Shown: positions 33,574 to 42,600 of the stretch, one piece after another
How positions within the stretch are numbered: the first letter of the stretch is position 1
Layout: each line of letters opens with the position of its first letter
Assembly: GCA_964459305.1 (NCBI GenBank)
Contig: CAYWNA010000042.1
Coordinates: 1-64,000, forward strand
From: CAYWNA01 sp964459305
GTDB taxonomy: Bacteria > Planctomycetota > Planctomycetia > Pirellulales > Pirellulaceae
Reading direction: 5' to 3'
Length of the DNA: 64,000 nt
Program-made: the position numbers and the translations under genes
The notes under the pieces: model-generated
Told to the model about the DNA's origin: nothing
Database searches by the model: none
The model's input: the letters and a program-made list of their open reading frames with translations, nothing else

Positions 33574-36500
33574 ATGATCAAATCCACGTTCGTCGGCATG
33601 TTGTCCGTTTTCTTTCTGGTGTCGGCGGTTCCCGCAATAGGCTTCGCCGACGAGGCACCGCCGCGCGAAATGACGATCGTGTGGCAAATTGGTGAATCGG
33701 ACGACAGCACGACGGAGTTCGCCTTTGCGCCCAAAGACTACGGGCAATACCGCGAACCGGGCTGCTTTGTGATCGGCCAATCCGACCCGAGAGAGGACTG
33801 GCCTTACGTGCAGCCCGGCCCTTCGGATGGCTGGGCACCTGGCGGGCCGTACACGTCCGTCATCTTGTTTGGCCTTGCGGCAGAGCCGACCGAATCCTGC
33901 CGGCTGGTGCTCGACCTGGTCGATACGCACTCGGTACGTCCGCCGAAGCTGCGCGTCGCGATCAACGATCACACTTGGGAACACCAGATGCCTAAGGGTG
34001 CCGGCGACAAGTCGGTGTCCGGCGAACCATCGAAGGGTCGCGAGCATGTCGTCGCCATCGACGTACCAGCCGAGGCATTGAAGGCGGGAAACAACCTTGT
34101 TGCTATCACATCCGTTTCGGGTTCGTGGGTGTTGTGGGATGCCGTGCGCTTCGAAGCACCACGAAAAATGGCGTTGGCGGACGTACGCTCGGCAATCTGT
34201 TCCGTCGAGGTCAAACCGGCGTTGGTGCGTCGAGAGGAGCAACTGTTTCAGCCTGCTGTGGTCAGGGTTCTGAGCCTGGGCCCGGCCGCTAAGGCTTCTC
34301 TGCAGGCAGAAGGTTCTGTACATCAGTCGGCGTCTTTGAAGTCGGGGTACCAGGCAGTGGAGATGCTGCTGCCGCCGGTTACGTCCCGGACTACTGGGAC
34401 GCTGCAACTGCGCGTAGGTGATCAGGTCGTTGATGAAAGGCCTGTCGAGCGCGAGCCGGTCAGGAAATGGGTCATTCATCTCCTCCACCAAACGCACTTG
34501 GACATTGGCTACACCCATACACAGGAAGACGTTCTCAAACGCCAGGTGGGTTTCCTGTACACGGCATTGGATCTCATCCGCGAGACCAAAGACTATCCCG
34601 AAGATGCCAGGTTCAAATGGCATCCGGAAGGGATGTGGGCGATCGACGAGTTTCTTCGTACCGCACCGGAAGAAAAGCGAGACGCATTCCTCGACGCGAT
34701 CCGCAACGGCTCGATCCACCTGGACGGCTTCTACGTCCACATGATGACCGCCCTGGGCACCGAAGAGCAGTTACTGCAGTTGATGCAGCCCGCCAAGGAC
34801 TTCGAACGAGAGTATGGCGTCCCGGTGACCACGGCCATCGGCTCCGACGTTCCTGGCTATACTTGGGGTCTCGTTTCAGCAATGGCCCAGCAGGGAGTAA
34901 AATACCTCAATACAGCCCCGAACAACAATCACCGCCTCGGATACATTTATCTGTTGGGCAACAAGCCGTTTTACTGGCTCGACCAATCCGGAGAACACAG
35001 GATCCTCTGTTGGATGGTCCCCAACAGCTACATTCACTTCTGGGGCGGTCGAAACCGCGATGTCGGGTCGGCCGTCATGCAGTTTATCGATCACTACCTG
35101 GTGGCGCGAGACTATCCGTATGATATCGCTCAGATTCGCTTCTCAATTGGCGGCGACAACGGGCATCCCGATCCAGACCTCCCCAGGCAGGTCAAGGATT
35201 GGAACGAGAAATACGCCTATCCCAAGATCATCATCAGCACCAACACTCGGCTGTTCTCCGAGTTCGAGAAGCGTTACGGCAACGATTTGCCCGTCCTCTC
35301 CGGTGATCTGACACCCTACTGGGAAGACGGCGCGGCCTCCACATCCGCCGATCTGGCCATCAATCGTCGTGCCAAGGAAGACCTCGCCCAGGCCGAACGG
35401 CTTTGGTCCATGCTCGCCCCCCGTGCGAAACTCCACGATCTGTTTCACACGGCGTGGCACAACGCCATCATGTACGACGAGCACACTTGGGGCGCCAGTT
35501 GCAGCATCTCGCAGCCCCTCAGCGAATTCACCATTTCCCAGGAGAAGTTCAAGCAGAAATTCGCGCTGAAGGCGCGCGACGTCGCCCATCAGATTCTCGA
35601 ACAGGCCACCGCTCCGGTCGCCGCACTGGACTCGCAGACCATCGACCTTTACAACACCGCGTCATGGGAACGTCCCGGTGTCGTAATGCTGCCGCAAGCC
35701 CTGTCCGCTGGCGGAGATCGCCTGCTCGACATGGCTGGCAACGCGGTCCCCACGCAACGGCTGAAATCCGGCGACCTGGCCATTCTCGCGCCAACCGTTC
35801 CCGCGTTCGGCACCAGACGCTTTACGCTTCAATCCGGCAAGCCCGACCTCTCTGGAGATGTCGTTGTCAGGGCGGGCGTCTTGGAGAACGGGGAAATCAA
35901 GGTCGCAATCGATCCCAAAAACGGTTCGATAACAAGCATCTTCAGCAAGACGCTCGAAAGGGAACTGGTCGATCGCCAACAGGGCTTCGGCCTGAACGAC
36001 TACCTCTATACCCTCGGCCGAGTTACAGGCGAAGGCTACAGCCGTATCACGACCCCAGTCGAGGTGACGGTGGAAGACGCCGGGCCGGTTGTTGGCACGA
36101 TCAAGATCGAGTCTGACGCGCCGGGCTGCAACAAGCTGGTCCGCCGCGTTCGTGTCTACGGCGGCATAGACCGAATCGACTTGATCAACGACGTGGACAA
36201 GAAGCGAGAACTCACGCCGGAAAGCGTCTATTTTACCTTTCCGCTTGCCATCCCAGCCGGTCAGCCTCGTATCAACGTGCCGTTTGCAGTGGTCCGCCCG
36301 GAAAAGGACCAGCTTCCCGGTGCGAACCGGAACTACTACTGTGTACAGCGTTGGGTCGACGTCTCCAACGCCGACTACGGCGTGACCTGGATCACGCGCG
36401 ATGCGCCGATGCTCAAGTTCCATCCGTTCAAGATCATCGGCCGCGGCCGAGGTTGTCTGCCTGCCGCAACTATGATGTTCGACAAGACGCCAGAAGGGGT

Positions 36501-36984
36501 CCCCGAATTCTGGGACCGCGAGATCCGGGCGACTCCGTTCTTCTACTCGTGGGTCATGACGAACCACTGGGAAACGAACTACAAAGCCTTTCAGGAAGGC
36601 CCGCACCGTTTCGCCTACACCCTGTTGCCGCACGCGAAGTACGACCAAGCGGCCGCCCAACGCAGTGCGAAGGACATTGCGCAGCCACTGTTGGCTGTGC
36701 CTGCGGACCCCAATCAATCGATTCCGGGACCGCTGCTTCGCATCGACGGCGATGGCGTCTTAGTCACTTCGCTCAAACCCAGCCGCGACTTCAGAGCCTT
36801 GATGGTGCGTCTATTCGCCGCGTCGGGCAAGCCCGAACGGTTCACCTTGAAATGGGCTGAACCGAAACACGTTTACCGCAGCGATCCGCAGGAATCCCGT
36901 GGCTCTGAGATCAAAGGCCCGATCGACTTGCCCGCCTACGGTGTCGTCACGCTTCGTGTGGAGGGGGATAGATTGGAACGGTAG
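33574..36984 (+). CDS. GH38 alpha-mannosidase-like exported glycosidase
   Basis: Protein of 1,136 aa with a signal peptide (MIKSTFVGMLSVFFLVSAVPAIGFA). Residues about 30-210 look like a carbohydrate-binding beta domain as in rhamnogalacturonan-lyase-type proteins (VWQIGESDDSTTEF, LRVAINDHTWEHQM, GNNLVAITSVSGSWVLWD). The GH38 catalytic domain starts with HLDIGYTHTQ, where H308 and D310 are zinc ligands. GSDVPGYTWGL holds the likely nucleophile Asp, and YDEHTWGAS the later zinc His. The C-terminal beta domains of the family follow to the end. The ATG at 33574 has AAGGAG seven bases upstream, better than one seven codons before. GH38 enzymes cleave alpha-mannosides. The aldolase gene lies 39 bases upstream. 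Confidence 0.9.
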   Translation: MIKSTFVGMLSVFFLVSAVPAIGFADEAPPREMTIVWQIGESDDSTTEFAFAPKDYGQYREPGCFVIGQSDPREDWPYVQPGPSDGWAPGGPYTSVILFGLAAEPTESCRLVLDLVDTHSVRPPKLRVAINDHTWEHQMPKGAGDKSVSGEPSKGREHVVAIDVPAEALKAGNNLVAITSVSGSWVLWDAVRFEAPRKMALADVRSAICSVEVKPALVRREEQLFQPAVVRVLSLGPAAKASLQAEGSVHQSASLKSGYQAVEMLLPPVTSRTTGTLQLRVGDQVVDERPVEREPVRKWVIHLLHQTHLDIGYTHTQEDVLKRQVGFLYTALDLIRETKDYPEDARFKWHPEGMWAIDEFLRTAPEEKRDAFLDAIRNGSIHLDGFYVHMMTALGTEEQLLQLMQPAKDFEREYGVPVTTAIGSDVPGYTWGLVSAMAQQGVKYLNTAPNNNHRLGYIYLLGNKPFYWLDQSGEHRILCWMVPNSYIHFWGGRNRDVGSAVMQFIDHYLVARDYPYDIAQIRFSIGGDNGHPDPDLPRQVKDWNEKYAYPKIIISTNTRLFSEFEKRYGNDLPVLSGDLTPYWEDGAASTSADLAINRRAKEDLAQAERLWSMLAPRAKLHDLFHTAWHNAIMYDEHTWGASCSISQPLSEFTISQEKFKQKFALKARDVAHQILEQATAPVAALDSQTIDLYNTASWERPGVVMLPQALSAGGDRLLDMAGNAVPTQRLKSGDLAILAPTVPAFGTRRFTLQSGKPDLSGDVVVRAGVLENGEIKVAIDPKNGSITSIFSKTLERELVDRQQGFGLNDYLYTLGRVTGEGYSRITTPVEVTVEDAGPVVGTIKIESDAPGCNKLVRRVRVYGGIDRIDLINDVDKKRELTPESVYFTFPLAIPAGQPRINVPFAVVRPEKDQLPGANRNYYCVQRWVDVSNADYGVTWITRDAPMLKFHPFKIIGRGRGCLPAATMMFDKTPEGVPEFWDREIRATPFFYSWVMTNHWETNYKAFQEGPHRFAYTLLPHAKYDQAAAQRSAKDIAQPLLAVPADPNQSIPGPLLRIDGDGVLVTSLKPSRDFRALMVRLFAASGKPERFTLKWAEPKHVYRSDPQESRGSEIKGPIDLPAYGVVTLRVEGDRLER

Positions 36985-37056
36985 CTAACCGCACTTGATA
37001 GGACAGCGTGCCAAAGTTCTTGGCATGCCATCAGATCGTCTAACCGCAGGGCCAGC

Positions 37057-37191
37057 GAAGCCTGCTGGAATAGTAGCTGATAGCATTCCTAAGTCCTTAT
37101 TTCTTGGTTCGCGCCAATCAGAATGTGTGACGGAAAATAGGGACTTACGTTCGCTAGCACGCCCAATTTTGCTAGCATTTCAGCAGGCTTC
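37057..37191. repeat. 135-bp nested inverted repeat (MITE-like)
   Basis: Outer arms GAAGCCTGCTGGAAT (37057-37071) and ATTTCAGCAGGCTTC (37177-37191) pair at 14 of 15 bases. Nested inside, TAAGTCCTTATTT (from 37090) is mirrored by AAAATAGGGACTTA (37134-37147). It lies in the 370-base gap between convergent genes, and no gene was seen in that gap. Confidence 0.7.
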
Positions 37192-37354
37192 AGCGGCCCG
37201 CGCGGGAGTTGGGCCGGAATTGGCGCGCCTCTCTACGCGGGGGAAACTCGCCACGCAATGTCCTCGCCAACGCGCGGCCCGTTGGGCACTGCGGTTAAAC
37301 GAGGAAAATGTGACGTGCTATCGCGCCAAGCACGTACCAGACACCGCTCCTGTC

Positions 37355-38932
37355 CTACTCCATGAACCGAAACGAGTACAGGTCAGCGTCCTTCAATTCA
37401 AACCGCAACCGTACGGGTCTCCCGGCCAACGAGCCAACGTCCGTGCCGTTTTTCCACGTCACAATGCGCTCGATCGTGTCGCCGAAATGAGGCGGACAAT
37501 CAGCCAGGCTAAAGATTGCATGCGGTTTGCCGTCAAGATCTTGAATTTCGACGCGCACGCTGCCAGCGGCTGACGTGGCGCAGTTCAACGCGAGCTTCGA
37601 GCCGGTAAATTTCAACGGCCTGGAGAGGAACTCGCCGCCTCTCATGGGACCGTGGATCGAGACGAATCCATCCAGCCGCAACGTGTAACGTCGCAGAGTG
37701 CCGCCTTTGCCGTGCCAGTATCCTTCGGTAGCGTAAAGCGAAAGTTCGTTGGGCGCTCCCGGCAATGACGACTTGGTTTCCACGACATGCCACGCGATGT
37801 ATTGATGGCCGTATTGCCACGTCCCCGGACGTTCGATGCCCGGACGCAGGAACGCTTCGTTCCATCGCTTGAACTTCACACGGTCTCGACTGGCCATGAG
37901 CAACCCTTCGGTCAAGGCCGTGCCGTAGCGTAGGCTGGCCGAGGCGCGTAACTCGCGATTCTCCGGGTCGGGCAGTGCCCTCATCGAATCGGACCATCCT
38001 CGCTCGACATACCGCGTGGGAAAGCCGATCAAAATGTGCGGTGCGCGATAGTAGGGTCCAACCTGGTTCGTGTATAGATGCTCGTCCGGCGAGTCCACGT
38101 AAGTCAGATCGGCGTCGTCGCCCCAGTGGAGAAAGTCGCTCGATGTACCCGTGCGGACGGCTCGATAGCCGGACGGCTTCCATTCTTTCTGTTCCGTGAC
38201 GCCCGCCGTGAATGTTCGCCAATAAGCTCGATACTTGCCCGCCGTCGAGTCCCAGAAAGCCAGGTTCTGCGAGTCGAATGCGCCGTTGGTGATGACGGGT
38301 TTTTCGCTGATCAACGACCAGTGAATGCCGTCGGCCGACTTGAAGGCAAACAGCCCACCTTCGCTCTTGATCCCGGCCAGCGCCTTGTATCGCGCGTCCG
38401 ATGGACAATCCGGGTTGTCGTCTTTGAAGGGAGCGAAATTGTGCGTCCCCAGACCCTCCAGGAAGATGTTGTTCTTCTTTGAGCCATCAAACTCCACGAT
38501 GCCCAACTCCGGCTTTTTCCAATGGATGCCGTTGGTGCTTTCCGCATAACAGTAAAACGGCTTGTGCCGGCCGCTGCTGAGCTTTCCTTTCGACACGTCC
38601 AGATGCGAACCGCGGTGATACATCCGGTAGAGGTCTCCGTCCTGGAAAACCGTGTGATAGCCGGAACTGCTCCCCTCCCACGGCGCGTCATGCACGATCG
38701 CAACCTCGCGCGGTGTTGGGTGATGCAATCGCAACTGGGCTTCACCAGTGAGTGCCTCAACCAGGAAATCGTCCACAAACAGCTCTCGCCGCGAGCCGAT
38801 GTCGATTACGACTTTCTCCAGATCTTCACCGGCCCCGGCTGTCGAGCCCAAGACAGTCGATCCCGCTGACGCGAGTCCCAATGCGCCTGCAGCTTTCAGC
38901 CAGTCACGTCGAGACAATTCGGTTGCGTTCAT
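37355..38932 (-). CDS. Tat-exported GH43/32-like five-bladed propeller protein
   Basis: Protein of 525 aa. The N-terminus has a Tat motif (ELSRRDWLKAAGALGLASAG), so it is probably exported folded. The body reads as a five-bladed propeller of the GH43/GH32/GH68 superfamily: RRELFVDDFLVE, YRMYHRGSHLDVSKG, FYCYAESTNGIHWKKPELG, FAFKSADGIHWSL, FWDSTAGKYRAYWR. A C-terminal beta-sandwich follows (LNCATSAAGSVRVEIQDLDG...RPVRLRFELKDADLYSFRF). Many planctomycete proteins share this plan and are annotated only as hypothetical or glycosidase-like. The ATG at 38932 has GAGGA close upstream. It is convergent with the mannosidase gene. Confidence 0.78.
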   Translation of the reverse strand: MNATELSRRDWLKAAGALGLASAGSTVLGSTAGAGEDLEKVVIDIGSRRELFVDDFLVEALTGEAQLRLHHPTPREVAIVHDAPWEGSSSGYHTVFQDGDLYRMYHRGSHLDVSKGKLSSGRHKPFYCYAESTNGIHWKKPELGIVEFDGSKKNNIFLEGLGTHNFAPFKDDNPDCPSDARYKALAGIKSEGGLFAFKSADGIHWSLISEKPVITNGAFDSQNLAFWDSTAGKYRAYWRTFTAGVTEQKEWKPSGYRAVRTGTSSDFLHWGDDADLTYVDSPDEHLYTNQVGPYYRAPHILIGFPTRYVERGWSDSMRALPDPENRELRASASLRYGTALTEGLLMASRDRVKFKRWNEAFLRPGIERPGTWQYGHQYIAWHVVETKSSLPGAPNELSLYATEGYWHGKGGTLRRYTLRLDGFVSIHGPMRGGEFLSRPLKFTGSKLALNCATSAAGSVRVEIQDLDGKPHAIFSLADCPPHFGDTIERIVTWKNGTDVGSLAGRPVRLRFELKDADLYSFRFME

Positions 38933-39076
38933 GGTGGTTCCTCTTCGGGATTTGATGTACATCTGCTTTGTACCGTATCCAAGACAAGATGCAATCCCGC
39001 GCAACGTGATGTAAACACAGGCGTTCTTCGAGTTCCTTTACAATTCACACGACTCACCCACTGTCGATTTTGGTCT

Positions 39077-39153
39077 CATTTTCTTGCCAGCCATTTTCTT
39101 GCCCGCTTTTGAAGCAGGAAGAAGACGGCAAGAATATCCCGGGCAAGAAAATC
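39077..39153. repeat. Palindromic ATTTTCTTGCC element, copy 2
   Basis: CATTTTCTTGCCAGCC and ATTTTCTTGCCC on the left are mirrored by GGCAAGAATAT and GGGCAAGAAAAT on the right, the same doubled-arm plan as at 14623-14698 and 45731-45796. It lies in the gap upstream of the BlaI-type gene, just before that gene's candidate operator. Confidence 0.8.
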
Positions 39154-39167
39154 AACTAACGCCAAAT

Positions 39168-39221
39168 CCTACTAGAAATATAGTTGCAGTCCTTGGTCGA
39201 TCCTGCTATATATCTAGTAGG
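39168..39221. promoter_or_regulatory. Candidate BlaI-type operator dyad
   Basis: CCTACTAGAAATATAG (39168-39183) and CTATATATCTAGTAGG (39206-39221) are inverted copies with one mismatch, 22 bases apart. Each is itself partly palindromic (CTA...TAG). BlaI/MecI repressors bind dyads with TACA/TGTA-type half sites as dimers next to their own promoters. The position, 70 bases before the BlaI-type start and in an AT-rich patch, fits autoregulation of the repressor/M56 operon. The assignment is inference. Confidence 0.6.
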
Positions 39222-39290
39222 TAGTCGATTGTTGTCCTGCGAAGTGCGGTTCTCGGACAAGGGCGATGCGTGTTGATAAGGAGTTGTCCT

Positions 39291-39680
39291 ATGCCACCGC
39301 GGCCGTCGAGACATCCTACGGAAGTTGAGCACTCGATCCTGAAGATCCTCTGGCGGCTCGGGCCGGCAACGGTTAGGCAGGTCCGAGACGCGATGGCTTC
39401 CGAGCGGGATCTGGCCTACACAACGGTCATGACCACGCTTTCTACCATGTATCGCAAGGGCTACGTCACACGGGCCAAGGATGGTCCCGGGTACGTCTAC
39501 AAGGCAGAACTCACCGAAGACACGACTGCCGGCAGCATGCTGCAAGACGTCGTTCGGCGAGCGTTTTCCGGTTCGACGACGGCCGTTGTTCAGCATCTGA
39601 TCGAAACGTCGGACCTGGATTCCAAGGAATTGAAAGCCCTTCGGCGGCTGATCGACCGTAAGGCGAAAGATCAGGCTTAG
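39291..39680 (+). CDS. BlaI/MecI/CopY-family transcriptional repressor
   Basis: Protein of 129 aa. The N-terminal winged helix is typical: EVEHSILKILWRLGPATVRQVRDAM, LAYTTVMTTLSTMYRKGYV, and the wing GPGYVYKAELTED. The C-terminal helix (SMLQDVVRRAFSGSTTAVVQHLIETSDL, then LKALRRLIDRKAKDQA) is the dimerisation part that M56-type sensor peptidases cut in the classical system. The ATG at 39291 has AAGGAG eight bases upstream. The M56 gene begins 15 bases after the stop, so they form one operon behind the dyad at 39168-39221. Confidence 0.92.
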   Translation: MPPRPSRHPTEVEHSILKILWRLGPATVRQVRDAMASERDLAYTTVMTTLSTMYRKGYVTRAKDGPGYVYKAELTEDTTAGSMLQDVVRRAFSGSTTAVVQHLIETSDLDSKELKALRRLIDRKAKDQA

Positions 39681-39695
39681 ACGGAGAACGCATCA

Positions 39696-42600
39696 ATGTC
39701 ATTGCTGATGATCGAACGCGTCGGAGCTTGGTGGTTGACGGCGCTGGCACATTTCTTGTGGCAGGGAACGATGATCTGGCTGATGACGGCGGTTGCGATG
39801 TACGGACTGCGTCGCCATCGGGCATCACTTCGCTATGCGGTCCTGTGCGCCGCGTTCTGTGCGATCGCGGCTTGCGTACCGGTCACACTGGTTGTGCTAC
39901 AACCGCCGGATATGGCCGAGGCCCTGTCGCGTGAGACGGCTCAATCGGCCGAGCCCGCGGGCGCCGGCGCTGCGCCGATCGATGAGGTCGACCGAAGCAC
40001 GGCTTCGAGGGACGGGACGACCGTCCAGGAGCTGTCCGGACATTTCGAAGATGGATTTCCATCGGAATCCGTTCGCAACGAGACGATGGATGGTCGAAAC
40101 AGGACTGCGATCGAACCGGACGCGGATGGGCGATCCGCTGTGGCGGCATCGACCGAGGCGGGCCTCTCCGCTGGACGCTCGAATGCTCGTGCCGAACACC
40201 TACAGGCAGAATTGGCGCAGACCCCGACGCTAAGACGTTGGCTCGTGCCAACGGTCGCGACGTACGCGATCTGTGTCGTGGTGATGCTCGCTCGGCTGGC
40301 CCTCGGTCTGGCCGGAGGGCTGGGGCTGCGACGGGCCGCAAAGGTCGTTTCCGATTCCGAGCTGCTCAGCCTAGTCGCGAAGCACGCCACCGACCTTGGA
40401 CTGAGTTGGACGCCGGCCGTGGCGTGGTGTGAGCAAGTGGCGGTGCCAACGGTGGTCGGCGTGCTGCGACCGATGGTGCTGTTGCCTGTTTCGCTGTCCA
40501 CGGGGCTGACGCCCGAACAACTTTCCGTCATGCTCACACACGAGCTGGCTCACATCCGCCGCTACGATCACTTCGTCAACCTTCTGCAGCGGCTGGTGGA
40601 GGCGATCCTGTTCTTTCATCCGGCGGTTTGGTGTCTGTCGCGGTGGATGCGGCTGGAACGGGAGCACTGCTGCGACGATCTTGTCGTGCGGTTGGGCGGA
40701 TCGCGGGTGACGTATGCCGATTCGCTGTTGCGCGTGGCGGAACTCAGTCACGGCACCGAATCGTCGTCACCCATGACGGCAAGCGTGCTGCTGGCGGCGA
40801 CCGGTAACCGATCGCAACTGGCGCGTCGCATCGTGCGGCTGCTAGAAGGCCCGGCCCAGCCGCCGTTACGGCTTTCGCGCGGCGCCGGAGTGGTACTGGT
40901 CCTGCTGCCGTGGCTGCTGCTATTCAGCCCCTTGTGGCTGCAGATTCGCGCCGAGTCGCCAGGCGAGACTCCTCCCGCCGCAATTCAACCCGACGGCGCT
41001 GACCCCGCTCCGGCCGATCGATCGGGAAGGGAGGTGCCAGCCGCTGAGGGCGAGGCGAATGGGGACGAAGACCCGCAGGAGTCTGCCGAGGCCATTGTTC
41101 CGCAGGTGTTCTTCTGGTCCATGCTCGTCAACGAGAAGTTGGCAGAAAGGCTCGGAGAACTTGGCGAGAAAGAGTTGCCACGACAGGCGGCGTTCCGCGT
41201 GCTGCGATTCGACGCGGGCAAACTCCGCGAGTTGCTCTTCGCTACGGATGCCCGACCACATGTGCTCAGCGACATCCGAAGTCCCCGGGCACTTCGGATA
41301 GCCACCGACCCGACGAGCAAAGACATGCTCAGCGAATTCTCATCGTTCAACTTGTCTCAGGCGTCGTCGCAGGGCAGACTCTACGGAGAGTATGTGTCGT
41401 TCCCCGGGCAGCCGTTCGATTTGCGAGTTTCGGCGGCCGAGCTCGACATCCACGCCCTCGAAGGGTATCGCAATGAGCAGTACCAGATCGAACCGCAGTC
41501 GCTCGAGTTTCGAGGCGATCTGCCGGTCGGTCGGGCGGTCGTCTTCACGGCGAAGGCCGAGTCAAAGAAAGGAACGAAGTCATTTCACCCGGTGTTCGTC
41601 TTCGAGGCGCTGCCGAAGGCTTCGGATCAGTACTTGCGCATGATCAGCGATCCGATGTGGTTCAAAGCTGGGCATGCGCGGATAACAGAGCTGCTCGACC
41701 AGGCGGACGAGTTCAACCGGCTTGCCGACCCCATGCCCGATGAAGTCCCGGAACGCTGGAAGAAGACCCTGCCTCACGGCGGCAGCGTATCTCTCGTGGC
41801 CGTCGCGCGTCCGAAGACGCATCCGTTCTGCTGGTGGGACGCGGACGGCCAGCCCCGGTCGACGGAATGGCAGCTTCGGCAGCATGCGTTTGGACGGGTC
41901 GACGTGCTGGCTCTCATCTGCGTACGCGACCCGACGGCCGACTACGCGCCACGGGGCGCCGCTTACGTCATGGGAGGTAATCACGCTCCGGTCAGGCTGT
42001 TCACTCCGTGGAAGTCACTGGCCGATTCGGAGTTGCACCTCTTCAGCGTGACCCGGACCGACGCCGACGGCCTCCCGCAGATCCGTGTCAACTTTGGGGC
42101 CGGTCCCTGGAAGGAGCTCGGACGGCTCAAGCCGAAGGAAGAAGTCACGCTGGGACGGGCGGATTACATGCTGGGCGAGCCGCGAAGTGCATCTTACCGC
42201 GACAACGTCAGCCTCCATCTCGGGCGTCGTTACCTGTCCGATCTGGATGTGCGACTGCGGCTGCTCGACAAACAAGGCCGCTTCGTGTCGACCCGGAACA
42301 GCTCGTTCTCTGGCCGGTTGACGGACGCATCGGGGATGCCGGAAGACTGGCCAGGCCATGAATACCTGTCCGCGAAAATCAAGCTTGACGACGTTGATCA
42401 ATACGTGCTCGAATCCCGTCCGAGACACTCGACGACGATATCGCGTTTTGCCACCCAACTGGCTCCTGCGGACGCGACTCAACCGCCACGTTTAAGACTC
42501 AAGCGGGTCGAGTCGAGCCCCTTATCGGACCAATTGGCTGACCAGCTCGAACAGGTCTTGAGCGAAGAACGGTTTCAGTATTTCCGCGAGGAGGACCAGA

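Noticed and set aside
32821..34740. 639-codon minus-strand frame opposite the aldolase and mannosidase genes
   Set aside because: The plus strand carries complete catalytic motifs of two known families in this stretch; the minus frame has none.
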